A stretch of DNA of 64,000 nt from Quercus robur (taxonomy: Eukaryota; Streptophyta; Magnoliopsida; Fagales; Fagaceae): positions 58,765,854 to 58,829,853 of the forward strand of contig NC_065536.1 of assembly GCF_932294415.1 (NCBI RefSeq), in the 5' to 3' direction. Positions 22,269-32,984 of this stretch are shown here, piece by piece. The position numbers and the translations under genes are program-made. The notes below the pieces were generated by a model, which saw only the letters and a list, made by a program, of their open reading frames with translations, had not been told where the DNA came from and did not search any database. Each line of letters opens with the position of its first letter. Position 1 is the stretch's first letter.

Positions 22269-23705
22269 TTAATAGTAATACCTTCTCAGGTTATTTACAT
22301 TCCATGGACAAGGTACATCTTTTTCATCTAAGTCTTCTAAATAGTACGCTCCTATCCCCGCGACTGAAGTAATCCGGTATGGCCCCTCCTAGTTGGGTCC
22401 AAGCTTTCCCCATGATGGGTTTTTGGCGGCACCCACAATTTTCCTCAGCACTAAGTCCCCTGGTGCTAGTGGTCTAAGTTTCACGTTGGCATCATATCCC
22501 TGTTTGAGCTTCTGATGGTAATAGGCCAATTGAACCATTGCCTTTTCTCTTCGTTCGTTGATCAGATCTAGGTTCTTCCTCAGTAGTTTGTCGTTACTAT
22601 TCGAGGTGAATGAACTCGTCCTCAAAGTTGGGAAGTTTGCCTCTATGGGGATAACAGCCTCGGCCCCATAGGTCATGGCAAAAGGCGTTTCCCCCATCGA
22701 TCGTCGTGGTGTAGTCCAATAGGTCCATAGGACGTGCGGCAGCTCTTCCACCCATCTTCCTTTGGCGTCATCCAGTCTCTTCTTAAGTCCGTTGACTATG
22801 ACCTTGTTGACAGCCTCGACTTGCCCGTTTCCCTGAGGATAGGTTGGGGTTGAGTACCTGTTAGTGATCCCTAACTCGCAGCAGTATCTTCTGAAGGCCT
22901 TGCTGTCAAACTGTAGTCCATTGTCTGAGATGAGGGTGCGAAGGACCCCGAATCGTGTGACAATGTTTCTCCAGATGAATTTCTTAGCATCAACGTCTCT
23001 GATGTTGGCCAAAGGCTCGGCTTCGACCCACTTGGTGAAGTAATCTGTGCCGACCAATAGGTACCTCTTATTTCCTGCTGTCTTTGGGAAGGGTCCTATG
23101 ATATCCAGGTCCCATTGGGCGAAAGGCCACAGACTGGACAGAGGGTTGAGAATCCCGCCAGGTTGATGAATATTCGGGGCGAACCTTTGGCATTGGTCGC
23201 ACTTTTTAACATACTCCAGGGCTTCCTTCTGCATCCCTGGCCACCAGTATCCCTGGGTAATGGCTCGGTGTGACAGAGATCTTCCTCCTGTGTGACTCTT
23301 GCAGATCCTTTCGTGCAGTTCTTCAAGTAGCAGTTCTGATGCCTCAGGGTGGACGCACAGTAAGTATGGTTCGGAATATGAGCGTTTGTACAATTTATGG
23401 TCCTCGGACAACCAGAATCGAGAAGCTTTTCTTCGTATTTTCTTCGCCTCCGACTTCTCCTCGGGCAGGATGTCATCTTTAAGGAACTTCACAATAAGAT
23501 CTATCCAACTAGGGCCCACTCTGACCTCATGAACATGGACCACGCCTTTGGCTATTTCATTTGCTCTGTCTAAGTGCTCGACGAGAATAATTCGAGGCAG
23601 ATCCCCTGCCGAGGAGGTGGTGAGCGTGGCCAACGAATCTGCATAAGTGTTTCCACTTCTGAGGACATGCGACAAGTTGAAAAAGTTGAAACCCGGCTGT
23701 TATTT
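22269..23705 (-). pseudogene. Retroelement pol fragment: end of RNase H plus integrase
   Basis: The minus frame begins with the last part of RNase H (SHVLRSGNTYADSLATL). It continues into the integrase zinc-binding region (HERICKSHTGGRSLSHRAIT ... KKCDQCQRFAP, the H-H-C-C motif). The catalytic core follows, with D in WDLDIIGPFP, D in LISDNGLQFD and E in GQVEAVNK. The C-terminal part contains YDANVKLRPLAPGDLVLRK. A TAG at 22389-22391 interrupts it just after GKLGPN; beyond the stop the frame continues EGPYRITSVAGIGAYYLEDL to TAA at 22269-22271. All three catalytic residues are present. Protease, reverse transcriptase and most RNase H are deleted at a junction near 23705, so no functional polyprotein can be made. 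Confidence 0.9.
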
Positions 23706-23896
23706 TGTCTCTGAAGCACGTGGCTGCTCCCGTGAGAGTGGCTCCTGCTGGTTTGGGTGGTGTTTACGAGTCCCTCTCGAAACCTTCCATTCTCTTCGTT
23801 TCGGTCGTGCTCAGGGTTGGGGAAGTTACCCTGTCGTTGGGATTTGGCTGGTTCAAGCTGATGGGAGCCTGTTTGATGAGGGCCTGACCTTACCAT
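23706..23896 (-). pseudogene. gag N-terminal fragment
   Basis: A minus-strand ATG at 23894-23896, about 50 bp after the right LTR and PBS, opens a frame starting MVRSGPHQTGSHQLEPAKSQ and rich in charged residues, as gag starts in this lineage often are. It runs into out-of-frame pol sequence near 23705, marking a deletion that removed the rest of gag, protease and reverse transcriptase. Identification as gag rests on position and composition. Confidence 0.55.
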
Positions 23897-23931
23897 ACCG
23901 GATCGTTGTCCTTACTAACACATAAGTTCTT

Positions 23932-23947
23932 CCAACAGACGGCGCCA
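23932..23947 (-). other. Primer-binding site of element 2
   Basis: It reads TGGCGCCGTCTGTTGG on the minus strand, two bases inside the right LTR. It is nearly identical to the PBS of element 1 and confirms minus orientation. Confidence 0.75.
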
Positions 23948-23949
23948 AT

Positions 23950-24750
23950 TGTAGGGTGTTGGTTTTGAGCGCTCTTCCTATTGGACGAGAGGTTTCAAGT
24001 CCAATTGGCCCAATACAATGAATTTTTAGAGAGTGGGCCTAAGAACTAGGTGTTGGTCTAAACCACAATCACAATACATGGTTGGGTGTGGACGGACCAA
24101 TGAGGAAATGGGTTCAAGCCTGAAATGTTATCCCCGAGTGTTTCGTCCGAGGAGCTTGATGTTCTTCTACTTCTACTTTCAGTACTAGGTTCCCGTGGTT
24201 TTTCAAGACCATGCAGACTGCTGCCGTTTTCTCATTTTTCTCTCTTCCTCTCCCTTTCTCGCGATCCCCCATTCTTGGGGGGTCTTTCCCATTATATACT
24301 TCTTTCCAGTTAATCCTGACCCTCCATCTGTTGATTGTGCAGGCCATTACTCAAGTGCTCATCCCATCAGCCACCTTCCCAAACCCTTTGTGAGTTGCGG
24401 CAACCAAGGCCATACTGTTCAGGGGTCCTTTCATCATTAATGCGGCCAGGACGTTAGTTGGGCGCATTAAATGCGGAGGTGATAGCTTTTCCTTAAACTG
24501 CTCCCACTCTATACCACCGTGTGCGTTTTACTGTACTTGTCCTTTCTTCGGGGAATGCTTTGGGAGGCTGCCTTTGATGGTGTGCCGTTCTTTCCCATTG
24601 GAGTTTGGAATGCCGAGGACAGAATCGTCCTCGGCAACATCTCTAGACCATTTGGATTTTCAGCGCATGTCCTCGGACATTTCTCTCCTCGGCACGGGCC
24701 TTGGGCTTAGCATAGAGCGGGCCAGGGTCGCCAAGTTCTCTGGCCCCACA
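23950..24750 (-). repeat. LTR of element 2 (right; 5' LTR in element orientation)
   Basis: An 801-bp copy with the same TG and CA ends and a stem-loop at 24612-24635. It differs from the left LTR by about 39 substitutions and a short insertion near 24517-24530, and it is followed by the ATACT target duplication. Confidence 0.9.
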
Positions 24751-25935
24751 ATACTATTTTAGGTTAATACGCTTTGGTAGTGTGTTTGATTTTTTAAGTT
24801 TTTCGTCACAAGTCTTCTCTCTCCCTCTTTTAGCTTTTGTTTAATTTTTTTTTTTTTGTTGACATAATACTTGGTTATTTTGGAAGTGAGATTTTGAATT
24901 TATATCAAAATACAATGTTAGTTATGTATTTGAATTGTCTATCAACTTTTAAAATAAAACCGCCCAAAGATAAATATGTATAGACAATATTTTTATTTTT
25001 ATTTTTCATTGATTTATTATTTAGTTATAACATCAAAATTAAAGTAAATGAATATGTAAAGTTAAAATTGCCTAAGATGAATTTGTAAAGCCAATATATT
25101 TATATATTTAATATTGTCAAAAAATTAAAGGTAAAAAAATAAATACTAAAAAGAATAATTATAGGACCAATGATGTAACGGATGAGAAGACATAACAGGA
25201 GTGTAGTAACAAAAATGCGATACGAAGATCCAATTAAAGGCAATTAAATCTTAATAAATAAAAGTGTGTGTAGTCAATTTTTTTTATTTTTTAAGATCAT
25301 GTTCTCTTTATGTTATACATATTATTTTCTTTCATTTCAATAGCTGTGACGTGTTCAATTTTTGACATAAAATCTACTTTTTTCCTACATATTATTTTAA
25401 ATATTAAATTTATAATATGGTATAGTCTCTTAGGAATGTCTAAGAAATATGCAGTTCTAATTTCATGTATCTATATTAGTAAACAAAACTCAATCAATAG
25501 TTTGAAACTACTCTTACGATAAAAAAAATTATAATATAATAATCTCTTTTAAGAGAATGAAAATTTTGAATAATATATTTGAAACTTAATAGTTTTATTT
25601 TTATTTTTTTTAAGAATGAAAATTTTGAATAATATATTTGAAACTCAAATAGTTTAGTTGTAATGGAAAAACAAATTAGGAAAATATAATGCACAATAAC
25701 ATAATTTATCAAAATATGGACCGTCTAAAAAATGAATAATATCAATCAAATAAATTCAAATAATAAAATGATGATATATTTTTTGAGATAAATAAATGAA
25801 AAATAATTTTAAAAATTGTTTAAGTTTTTAGGAGAACAAATTATTTTCCACAAAATTTAGAGAACAAATTATATCTTATACCATAACTAAAATATAATTA
25901 TCTATTTCCACGCATCGCATGTGTCTGCGATTAGT

Positions 25936-27660
25936 AAGAACTAATACTCATCCCATCCAAAAAAAAAAAAAAAAAAAAAAAAAAAACTAATACTCATTTT
26001 TAAAACCAAACTCCTTTTAGATTATTAAGGTTTTATTAGAATTTACTATTTGACTTATGAAGTTCCCTGACGTACCTCATTTCTATATGGTAATATTAAT
26101 ATGCATATCCAGTTGGGTATTTCATCATTTCTATATGGTAATATTAATATGCATATCCAGTTGGATATTTCATGCAATTTGTACATTTTTTAATTCATAT
26201 AGCAGTTACTATACATATAACAAGTATTTCTCTTGTCCATGTGTTTGTATATTCATCTGTGTGTGTGTGTTTAGCCTGTTGCTCAAAATATCAAGGTTGA
26301 CCATCACCCAGGTGGAGACCAGGGCATTGGTTCGCTGTTGATCTCTCTCCTAATGTAAGCCTCCCATTCCTTCAATGATTCCATCATTTTGATTGTTGGA
26401 GGTTGTTCGTTTCTAATTGATATGTCTTATACAGCATTACCACATTATATCAATATTTATATTAACTTTAGTATGTACTATGTAGGACTCTTCTCATTAA
26501 GAATAAGTGTGTGGTGATCTAATGACTAAACTACAATTGCTAAACGCCAGTTTGGTCACTTAGTTTAGCCCACTATAAGAATGTTTACAACCATGCAAAA
26601 GAATTATATTATGGTGCCATAGCACATGAAATGATGAAATCACACATGGGTTGAGATGTTTGCTTCGTGCATTATGTTCATATATATATGCATATACGTC
26701 TACTTCTAAATGTCCATGGTGATCCTTTTACCAAAATGCTACCAGTGGACACGAGTTCAAATTATAAATTTTGGACCATTTCAGGGTAGTAAATGATAAT
26801 TTAATGCCTTGCTTGGTAAATTGAAGTATTTTGTAGATAAGTATTATTAATTCTTCTGTGTAATAAGGAAACGTTGGATAATAGAATTGAAAGGGATAGT
26901 CAGGATATATATGTGAAATTTGTGATACATACCAATCGAGATGCACCGTGTGGGTTAAAATTATGATTTCCTCCACTTTAAGAGATCCTTAGCCAACTCA
27001 TTGGCAAATGCTTTAACAATAACTTGATTGCATTTCTAATCGTTCATGTAGAATTTCAGTTGAGGCCTTGCATGCTTGTGGGATGAAGCCCTATAGGCGT
27101 GCAGCCATTATCACGTGATTAGCTCATGGAAACTAGTGTGGATTAAGAATGGCAGGGGTTAGGAGGAGGGAATTAAACCTCAAATAATACTTAAGGTGGA
27201 AAAAACATGCAACTCCAATGATTTATAGTGAGATATTTCTTCTTGTTTTCCAGTTCTAGCCAAACAGTGCGGCCTTGTTATCAAGTAAAGACTTAGAAAG
27301 GGGATTCACTGTTTTCTTTTTGCCACACCGATCTTGAAACATTTAGCCTTTTGTTGAAAATTATTGAATCATTCCGTTGTAGTTGATGACAGGATATGAT
27401 TGTTTGCATTATGATGTGAACTCATGCACTCAATGTACATACATAATTGGTTAAAGATGTAATGCTATACAAATAACATTCTTTGATTTAATATGTATTC
27501 TTGCCTTGAAGAGGCTCCTCGTCATAAATAATTTTTTTTTTTTAAAGTATTCTTACTATTCTGCAATTTAACTGCAAATAACCTCGTTGATGTTATGATG
27601 CATGTGGTAATGCATCAGAGTTGGTGATTATTGATTCAGTTCCATTTCATATTGAAGCAG
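25936..27660. other. Intergenic or intron DNA upstream of helicase copy 2
   Basis: This is paralogous to about 54290-55926. A unit of about 50 bp containing TTTCTATATGGTAATATTAA is tandemly duplicated at about 26085-26172; the paralog has it once. No convincing gene is seen. A stretch near 26277-26340 can be read as IKVDHHPGGDQGIGSLL but has no recognised match and is broken in the paralog. Confidence 0.6.
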
Positions 27661-29115
27661 AGGTGGATTGAAGTTACAACTAAGACTCAGGTGGATGAAC
27701 TCACAAATGCTGAAAATCAAGGTTTTAAATCTAAAACTCTTGAATTTCAAACCATGGTGTTGGCGAACACTGTTGAGGTTGTGGAAGCAGTGGCAAGTAT
27801 ATTGTTGAAAGCTGGGATTCACTGTTACTGTTACCATAAGGATGTCTCCTTGGAGTGGTGAGTAAACAACTAGTCACTTTACCAACTCCATGCCATTAAA
27901 GTAAATCTAAATAGGAAAACAAAATTATATAATATAATGGACACACTTATCCAAAATTAAATAATATGATGGACAGATTTCTAAAACTAATACAAGAAAA
28001 TAAAATTAGAAGTTTCTCAATGTCAGAAAATTTTTGAATCCCCCCCCCCAAAAAAAAATGTATATATCACCATGAGCGCTTTGTAGCCAGTGGAAACTAT
28101 GAAAAACATTCTTAGTATTAGTGAGATTAGGCTTAGTATGGGATCCTACAGTTGGAAACTCCAAATGATCTTTCGTTTTTCTCTTGCATGCCCTTCCGTC
28201 ATGAGATTAGGCTTAGTATGGGATCTTTTGTTTTTACAATTGTGTTTTCTATTTGTTCAACATTTTCTGCAGGGGTTTATGAATAGATAGAGGACTTAGA
28301 ACTATTGAAATTTATCTATCTATTCCAAGCAGACTTTGCAACTTAGGCCCAGATTCATAGGGTTGGTCGCACTGCTAGAGTGGTCAGTTTGGATGTGTCA
28401 CTAGCCTGTACACTGAATCCAAACGGGATCTTGTTGCTGCAGTTCGTCAAGCAGAGGAACTTGGTCAGCGTATGGTAATTCTTGAAACTTGTAATTTGAT
28501 ACTCAAAGATGTGTTTCAGATGACTAGGCAGATTTTACGCTACTTAGGCCCGGATTTTAAACAACTAACAATGATCCAACAATTCTATTTATTACCCCTA
28601 AAGTAGTGGTGTTTAATGTGATGTTGGATACTTAGTAATGTACAACTTAGTCAAAATTACAATTCTCATTGATTTTTTTATCATACAAGAATGCAAGTCT
28701 TAGTTTGCTACGGATGGATTGCAAATTCCCTATGTTGTTCCCTATCTATTTGTTGCCAATATTTGCACCTTCTTGAATGGTAAGTGGTTATTTTCTTATG
28801 CCTGCGGAAGGCAGCATTTAGCAGGAAAAGAAGCTTCCAAAACAAGAGAGGTAATACTTTAACTTTGATCTGGGAAATTATCATACCTGCATAAACATGA
28901 ACTGTATATACTAAAAATACATTAAAGGATGCACTCACATATCAAATTTTGTAGTAGAATAAAATTTGCATTTTTTTTTTGGGTACAAATACTCTGAAAT
29001 TTTCAATAACTGGAGAAGTACAGTTTTGTTATGATACTAAATTTAAGCTTATACTTATGATTTAGCGGGTCTGGCCAAAGTCAGGGACGTGTCATTGTTG
29101 AAGAGAATGTTCTAG
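27661..29115 (+). pseudogene. RH22-like helicase 3' copy 2, broken
   Basis: Four exon-like blocks align with the helicase. About 27661-27857 encodes RWIEVTTKTQVDELTNAENQ and TMVLANTVEVVEAVASILL, part of the RecA-like domain 2. About 28329-28474 corresponds to the motif VI exon but has a stop (GCAACTTAG), a deletion and frameshifts. About 28807-28850 keeps AFSRKRSFQNK but lacks LKK. About 29066-29115 is the terminal exon. An exon expected between the first two (SKN...DIPNVSHV region) was not found. The acceptor before block 2 has changed from AGG to AGC. It is a non-functional product of the segmental duplication. Confidence 0.82.
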
Positions 29116-29706
29116 GATAAAATGAATAGATTTTGAGGAACTTGGTATGTAAAGAAACATGACCTGTCTTTATATATACAAAGGAATCCTAGCAGTGTAA
29201 ATGGTATAATATTTATCTCTTTGAATTTTATATATCTAATTAATACACAGGTCACAAAGTGATCTCTCTCTCTAAATTTGAATGTGTTCATTACTTTTTT
29301 GGTCCAAAAATGTTTACTTTATACAGTCCTTGGGTCAATTATTAGAGTTGCATTCTACATCTTCAGGCAGACTCCCATTTAAAAATGTTCCCTTCACTCT
29401 TGTTACTAAATGTTCCCATTTTACTTCCCCAATCATTTTATCTTTGGTTGCATTTTAATCTCTTCAAGCAACCACCCAATAACTCTTATGTCAGTGATTA
29501 ATGATGGAGGACCTCTTGTCTTTCCATAGTTACATGAGTAGATATGTAAATGCATCTCTAGTTCGTTGGTCTAGTGGAATCTAGAAGTTAAGATCTGACT
29601 CAAACCCCTTTCCATAGGCCTGTTAACTGTTAAGTGACGATTTCTTCTGCACAGGCTGATAATTTAGTGAAAACTAATTTACTGTGTGGTACACTTGGTT
29701 CTTGGT
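29116..29706. other. 3' flank of helicase copy 2
   Basis: Homologous to 816-1340 and 57436-58440. It contains the empty site TA (29205-29206) for the Stowaway element found in unit 3 at 57527. No gene. Confidence 0.65.
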
Positions 29707-30425
29707 TTTAGAGTCTCAAGATGCTAATTGAATTTCACTTTTATAGATGCTTGAGTCGCTTGACCATGCCCCCTCCCCCCTCTCTCCACCCCCTCAAACA
29801 CATTATCTTTTGAGAGATTTTTTTATTTTTATTTTTGCATTTAACATTATTTTTGAAATATTTTGGTTAGTTGTCATGTTTACAAAACTTTGTAGCAAAC
29901 TAGCATCTTGAGACTCTAAAACTCGAGTTGTATGTGATGGCAATCTGATGTAGAAAAAAATCCACGAAGAAATCGAGTATTTAAAACTTGATTTCTTGTG
30001 TTCACCTAGTCCTTTCTTCTCCTTTGTTCTTCTTGGTTCTTCTTCTGTGGAATCTTTTCTTCTTCGTGTTCTTCCATGGGTTGTGTTCTTTCTTCAATTT
30101 CTTCAGATCTTCATCGTATTCTTTTCTTGTGCGGATTGTTCTTCTTCCTCTGTGGTTTCTTCTCTTCGTCTTCAATTTCTTTAGAATCTCATATCTTCAT
30201 CATGTTCTTCAAATTCATCTTCTTCTTCTATGGAACTCGAGTCTTAAAGACTCGAGTTCCATGTGGCAAAAATATCTCCATGTTAGCAATCAGAACTCGA
30301 GGCTTTGAGGCTCGATTTCTTCATTGAACTTGAGCCTCAAAGGCTCGAGATGTTATTCTCCAAAATTCGTTCCAATTCTTGCTGACTAACGATATAGTGT
30401 GGCAAACTCATGCTACTTTGCAAAT
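29707..30425. mobile_element. Insertion with CTCGAG-centred inverted repeats, class unknown
   Basis: Unit 3 lacks this DNA. TTAGAGTCTCAAGATGCTA at about 29709 has its exact reverse complement at about 29902. Around 30231-30261 there is a near-perfect palindrome of about 31 nt built on GGAACTCGAGTCTT. A further inverted pair with GAGGCTTTGAGGCTCGA and GAGCCTCAAAGGCTCGAG lies at about 30298-30350. Between them is a TCTTC-rich stretch. The GAACTCGAGTTCCATG word also occurs in the Mutator-type MITE at 61884-62182. Ends and target duplication were not resolved. Confidence 0.45.
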
Positions 30426-31295
30426 TACCTCTCTTTTGAGAGTTCATCACATTGCATCACTTTGATCTTGAAAGCTCCCCACCTCTCTTTCTTGTGTGTT
30501 TTATTGTTTTAAGCTAAGTTTGGAAGATCAGTTTACTAAAGCGATTCTATAAATTTTATTCTGTAAGAACATCGAAGCTGGATAGCTTAAATGAAAGTTA
30601 AGACAGGAGATAATTGTTTAGAAAAGTAACATGTTGAGAATTACAGAGCACGGCTTTGAGGCCATTTTGGGTGTGAGAGTGTGAGAAAAGTTGATTTAGA
30701 AGTGATATGAAAACCCCAAATAGATATATTTCTGTTATTTGCATTCATTCATAGCTTAGCAATACAAATTCTTCCACAGAGTTGCTATATTGAATGAGAT
30801 GGAAGGTCTTGTTGGCTCTCACTCCTATATTGTATTTACATATGCAAGATGGTATCAATATAAAACATGGGACATGTTTTGTTCATGGATGTATCTGCCT
30901 TCTTCACTCTCCAAATTCGAAATTGATGGGTGTGACATGCCTAGGCTAGGAAACACTTTAATTCATGTAGAACTACGAAAAAAATTAGCTGTCATGTTAT
31001 GAAACAACACACACTAATAACCATCAAATGGCACACATATGATAGTTTAACAACACCCACACAATGTGTATGAAACAGCACACAATGTCTCGGTAATGCA
31101 AAAGACACAAAATTTATGATTTATTGAAGTGCCAAAGTGATTGATACAAACATCATATTGTATGGATATGAGCCACACCACCCCCCACCACACCACATTT
31201 AATATCAATCATTTGTGAATTTATTAGGCTAGTCTTTTATTGAATATTTTTTTCCTCACACAAGTGGATTGAGGAATTATGTGAGATTTCTTAAG
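30426..31295. other. Intergenic DNA paralogous to 58780-59690
   Basis: No gene. Shared words with unit 3 include TGCATCACTTTGATCTTGAA and the ACAACACACA-rich tract. Confidence 0.6.
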
Positions 31296-31892
31296 AGTGT
31301 GTTTGTTTGGAGGTGAAATAAAGTAGATGGAAAACTTTGGAGAGAAAATAATAGAGAAAATGAGTTTGTGTGTTGTTTGGTTCGAAGGGGAAAAAAAACT
31401 TTTATGTGGGGCCTAGGCATTTTCCATCCGCCCACACAAAATTTGTCTCTCTAAAATGGAGAGAATACTGAGTGGGAAGAGTTTGATGGTGAAATGAGCA
31501 AAGTTCAGTTGCCCTTTTTATTTTTTCTTATGGTTTTTTGGGCAACGTTAACTCCTCTTATTTTATTACTTTTTTTTTTATATTATTTTATATTTTGAAT
31601 TCCTGGGCGTGGTGCTTTGTATTTTTTTTTTTTTTTTTGTTTGATTAGAAATGATTTTTTCCTAAAAATGATTTTTTAAATAAATTTGGGTGATTTTTTT
31701 TTGGGTTGCTTATTACCTTTTTGTTTTAATTAGGCATCATTTTTTAACAAGAGTATATGAGTAAATTTATACAAACTCATTTTTTTTTTCACTTTTTTAC
31801 TTCCAACCAAACAAAAAAGAGAGAAATTGAAATCTTTTCTATCGTCCCATCATTTTTTATTCTCTCACTTTTCTATCCCCATCAAACACACC
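31296..31892. mobile_element. MITE, TIR type
   Basis: Left end GTGTGTTTGTTTGGAGG and right end ATCAAACACACCCT are imperfect inverted repeats. The interior is low-complexity T-rich DNA with GGAGAGAAAAT and its inverse at the two ends. Unit 3 lacks it (around 59690). Target duplication is unclear. Confidence 0.5.
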
Positions 31893-32984
31893 CTGAGAGC
31901 GAGGAATTGGGACAAAATATGGGATGCCAGAATTGTGCTCTGTGGCTTTGGCTCACTCGATGGGTCGACCTCTAGTTTTCCAATTGTAGAATAGGATTCC
32001 AAGTTCCAACGGGCAGCACGTGGTGGACTTTTGCTGTTTCAGACATGATAGGGTGTTCATTGTTGATGGATCCTTTTTTATAGGTTGAGTGGTTGAGGCT
32101 TTTTAGATATGCCTTTGAATCTTTGATGTTCATGGACATGATTGGTTAATTTACTGGGCAAGCATGCCCATCTAGAAGAAATTAGGCCTTGTTAGGTAGC
32201 TGACTGCATATAATGGAAAATGGGTTCAGTCAACGGATTTGAAATTTCCCTAATCCATCTATTCATTGAAATTGTATTCATATTTAAGAGTGGGATTCCA
32301 GCACTAGGACAAAGCTGAAAACTATGTTTCAATTAAATTAATGTTAAACTCAGAAAAGTTACAATTGGTTTTCATTACTTGCCAAGATGGCATGGCCAGG
32401 AGAGGGTGTAACCACTCAATATTGGGTGGTACAATATTTTTATTAAAAGATGGGAAAGGAGAGGTAATAGAGAAAGAAACCCAAGTTCATCATAAAAAGA
32501 GAAAGAAACCCAAGGATTAATGAGTGGTGGGGTTAAGGGGAGAAAGAAGATGTATTTAAAGATGAAATGATCAAAGATGGAAAGTGGAATATAAACAAAC
32601 ATGAGCACTAGTATTACACCCCCTCGTTGCTATTTTATATCCAAAATTTCAAAAATGTTGCTTCGTCCGGGTAGTTCTTAAAAATTTTTAGAACCTGTGA
32701 ACAGTTGGTTCTTATATATAGAACCAACTGTTCACTTGGATGTAAAATAAAAAAAATACTATTACTTTAATTGAAAAAGGTGAAGAGAGGAAAAAGAAAT
32801 GAAAGAGAAGAGAGAGAAACATGATTTTTTATATTATTTGATGTTGTAGTTTATATTATTTTAATGAGTTGTATATAAAAATAGAAACATGGATGTTGGG
32901 TGAGTTGTAAAATGAGATGGTAAAATAGATAAAGTAAGTTTTGAAGTTGTAAAATAGAACTTTTTTGGAATCCCGATGAAAATG
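31893..32984. other. Intergenic DNA paralogous to 59700-60233
   Basis: No gene. Shared words include GCACGTGGTGGACTTTTGCT (near 32008 and 59817) and AGAAATTAGGCCTTG-like DNA. Unit 2 has about 500 bp more (32380-32880), AT-rich and unclassified, with a self-complementary pair AGAACC ... GGTTCT near 32690-32730. Confidence 0.55.

Larger units (their letters stand above)
17214..24750 (-). mobile_element. Ty3/gypsy (Tat-like) LTR retrotransposon, internally deleted, 7537 bp
   Basis: Direct repeats 17214-18006 and 23950-24750 (TG...CA) are flanked by the target duplication ATACT (17209-17213 and 24751-24755). The primer-binding site TGGCGCCGTCTGTTGG (minus, 23932-23947) and polypurine tract (minus, adjoining 18006) are the same as in the element at 3270, so both are one lineage in minus orientation. 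In element order it carries a gag start (23896-23706), a junction into the end of RNase H and integrase (23705-22269), a tandem array (22206-21596) and an antisense gene (18542-21193). Position of the antisense gene between pol and 3' LTR is known for Tat-lineage elements. The LTRs differ by about 39 substitutions plus an indel, so it is much older than element 1. Confidence 0.92.
16474..25935 (+). mobile_element. Helitron-like insertion, later split by LTR element 2
   Basis: Compared with unit 2 (around 54270-54300), unit 1 has extra DNA from about 16474 to 25935. Removing the LTR element and one target copy leaves roughly 1.9 kb. The left end is a (TA)n run followed by TTTAAAAGTTGAAGCGTAGC. 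The right end is a short hairpin (CGCA ... TGCG) followed by ATTAG and T, close to the Helitron hairpin plus CTRR-T ending. No Rep/helicase gene is present. Exact ends are uncertain because both flanks are AT-rich. Confidence 0.45.

Noticed and set aside
26277..26345. Possible exon reading IKVDHHPGGDQGIGSLL upstream of helicase copy 2
   Set aside because: No family recognised, and the paralog at about 54570 is frameshifted; too short to support.
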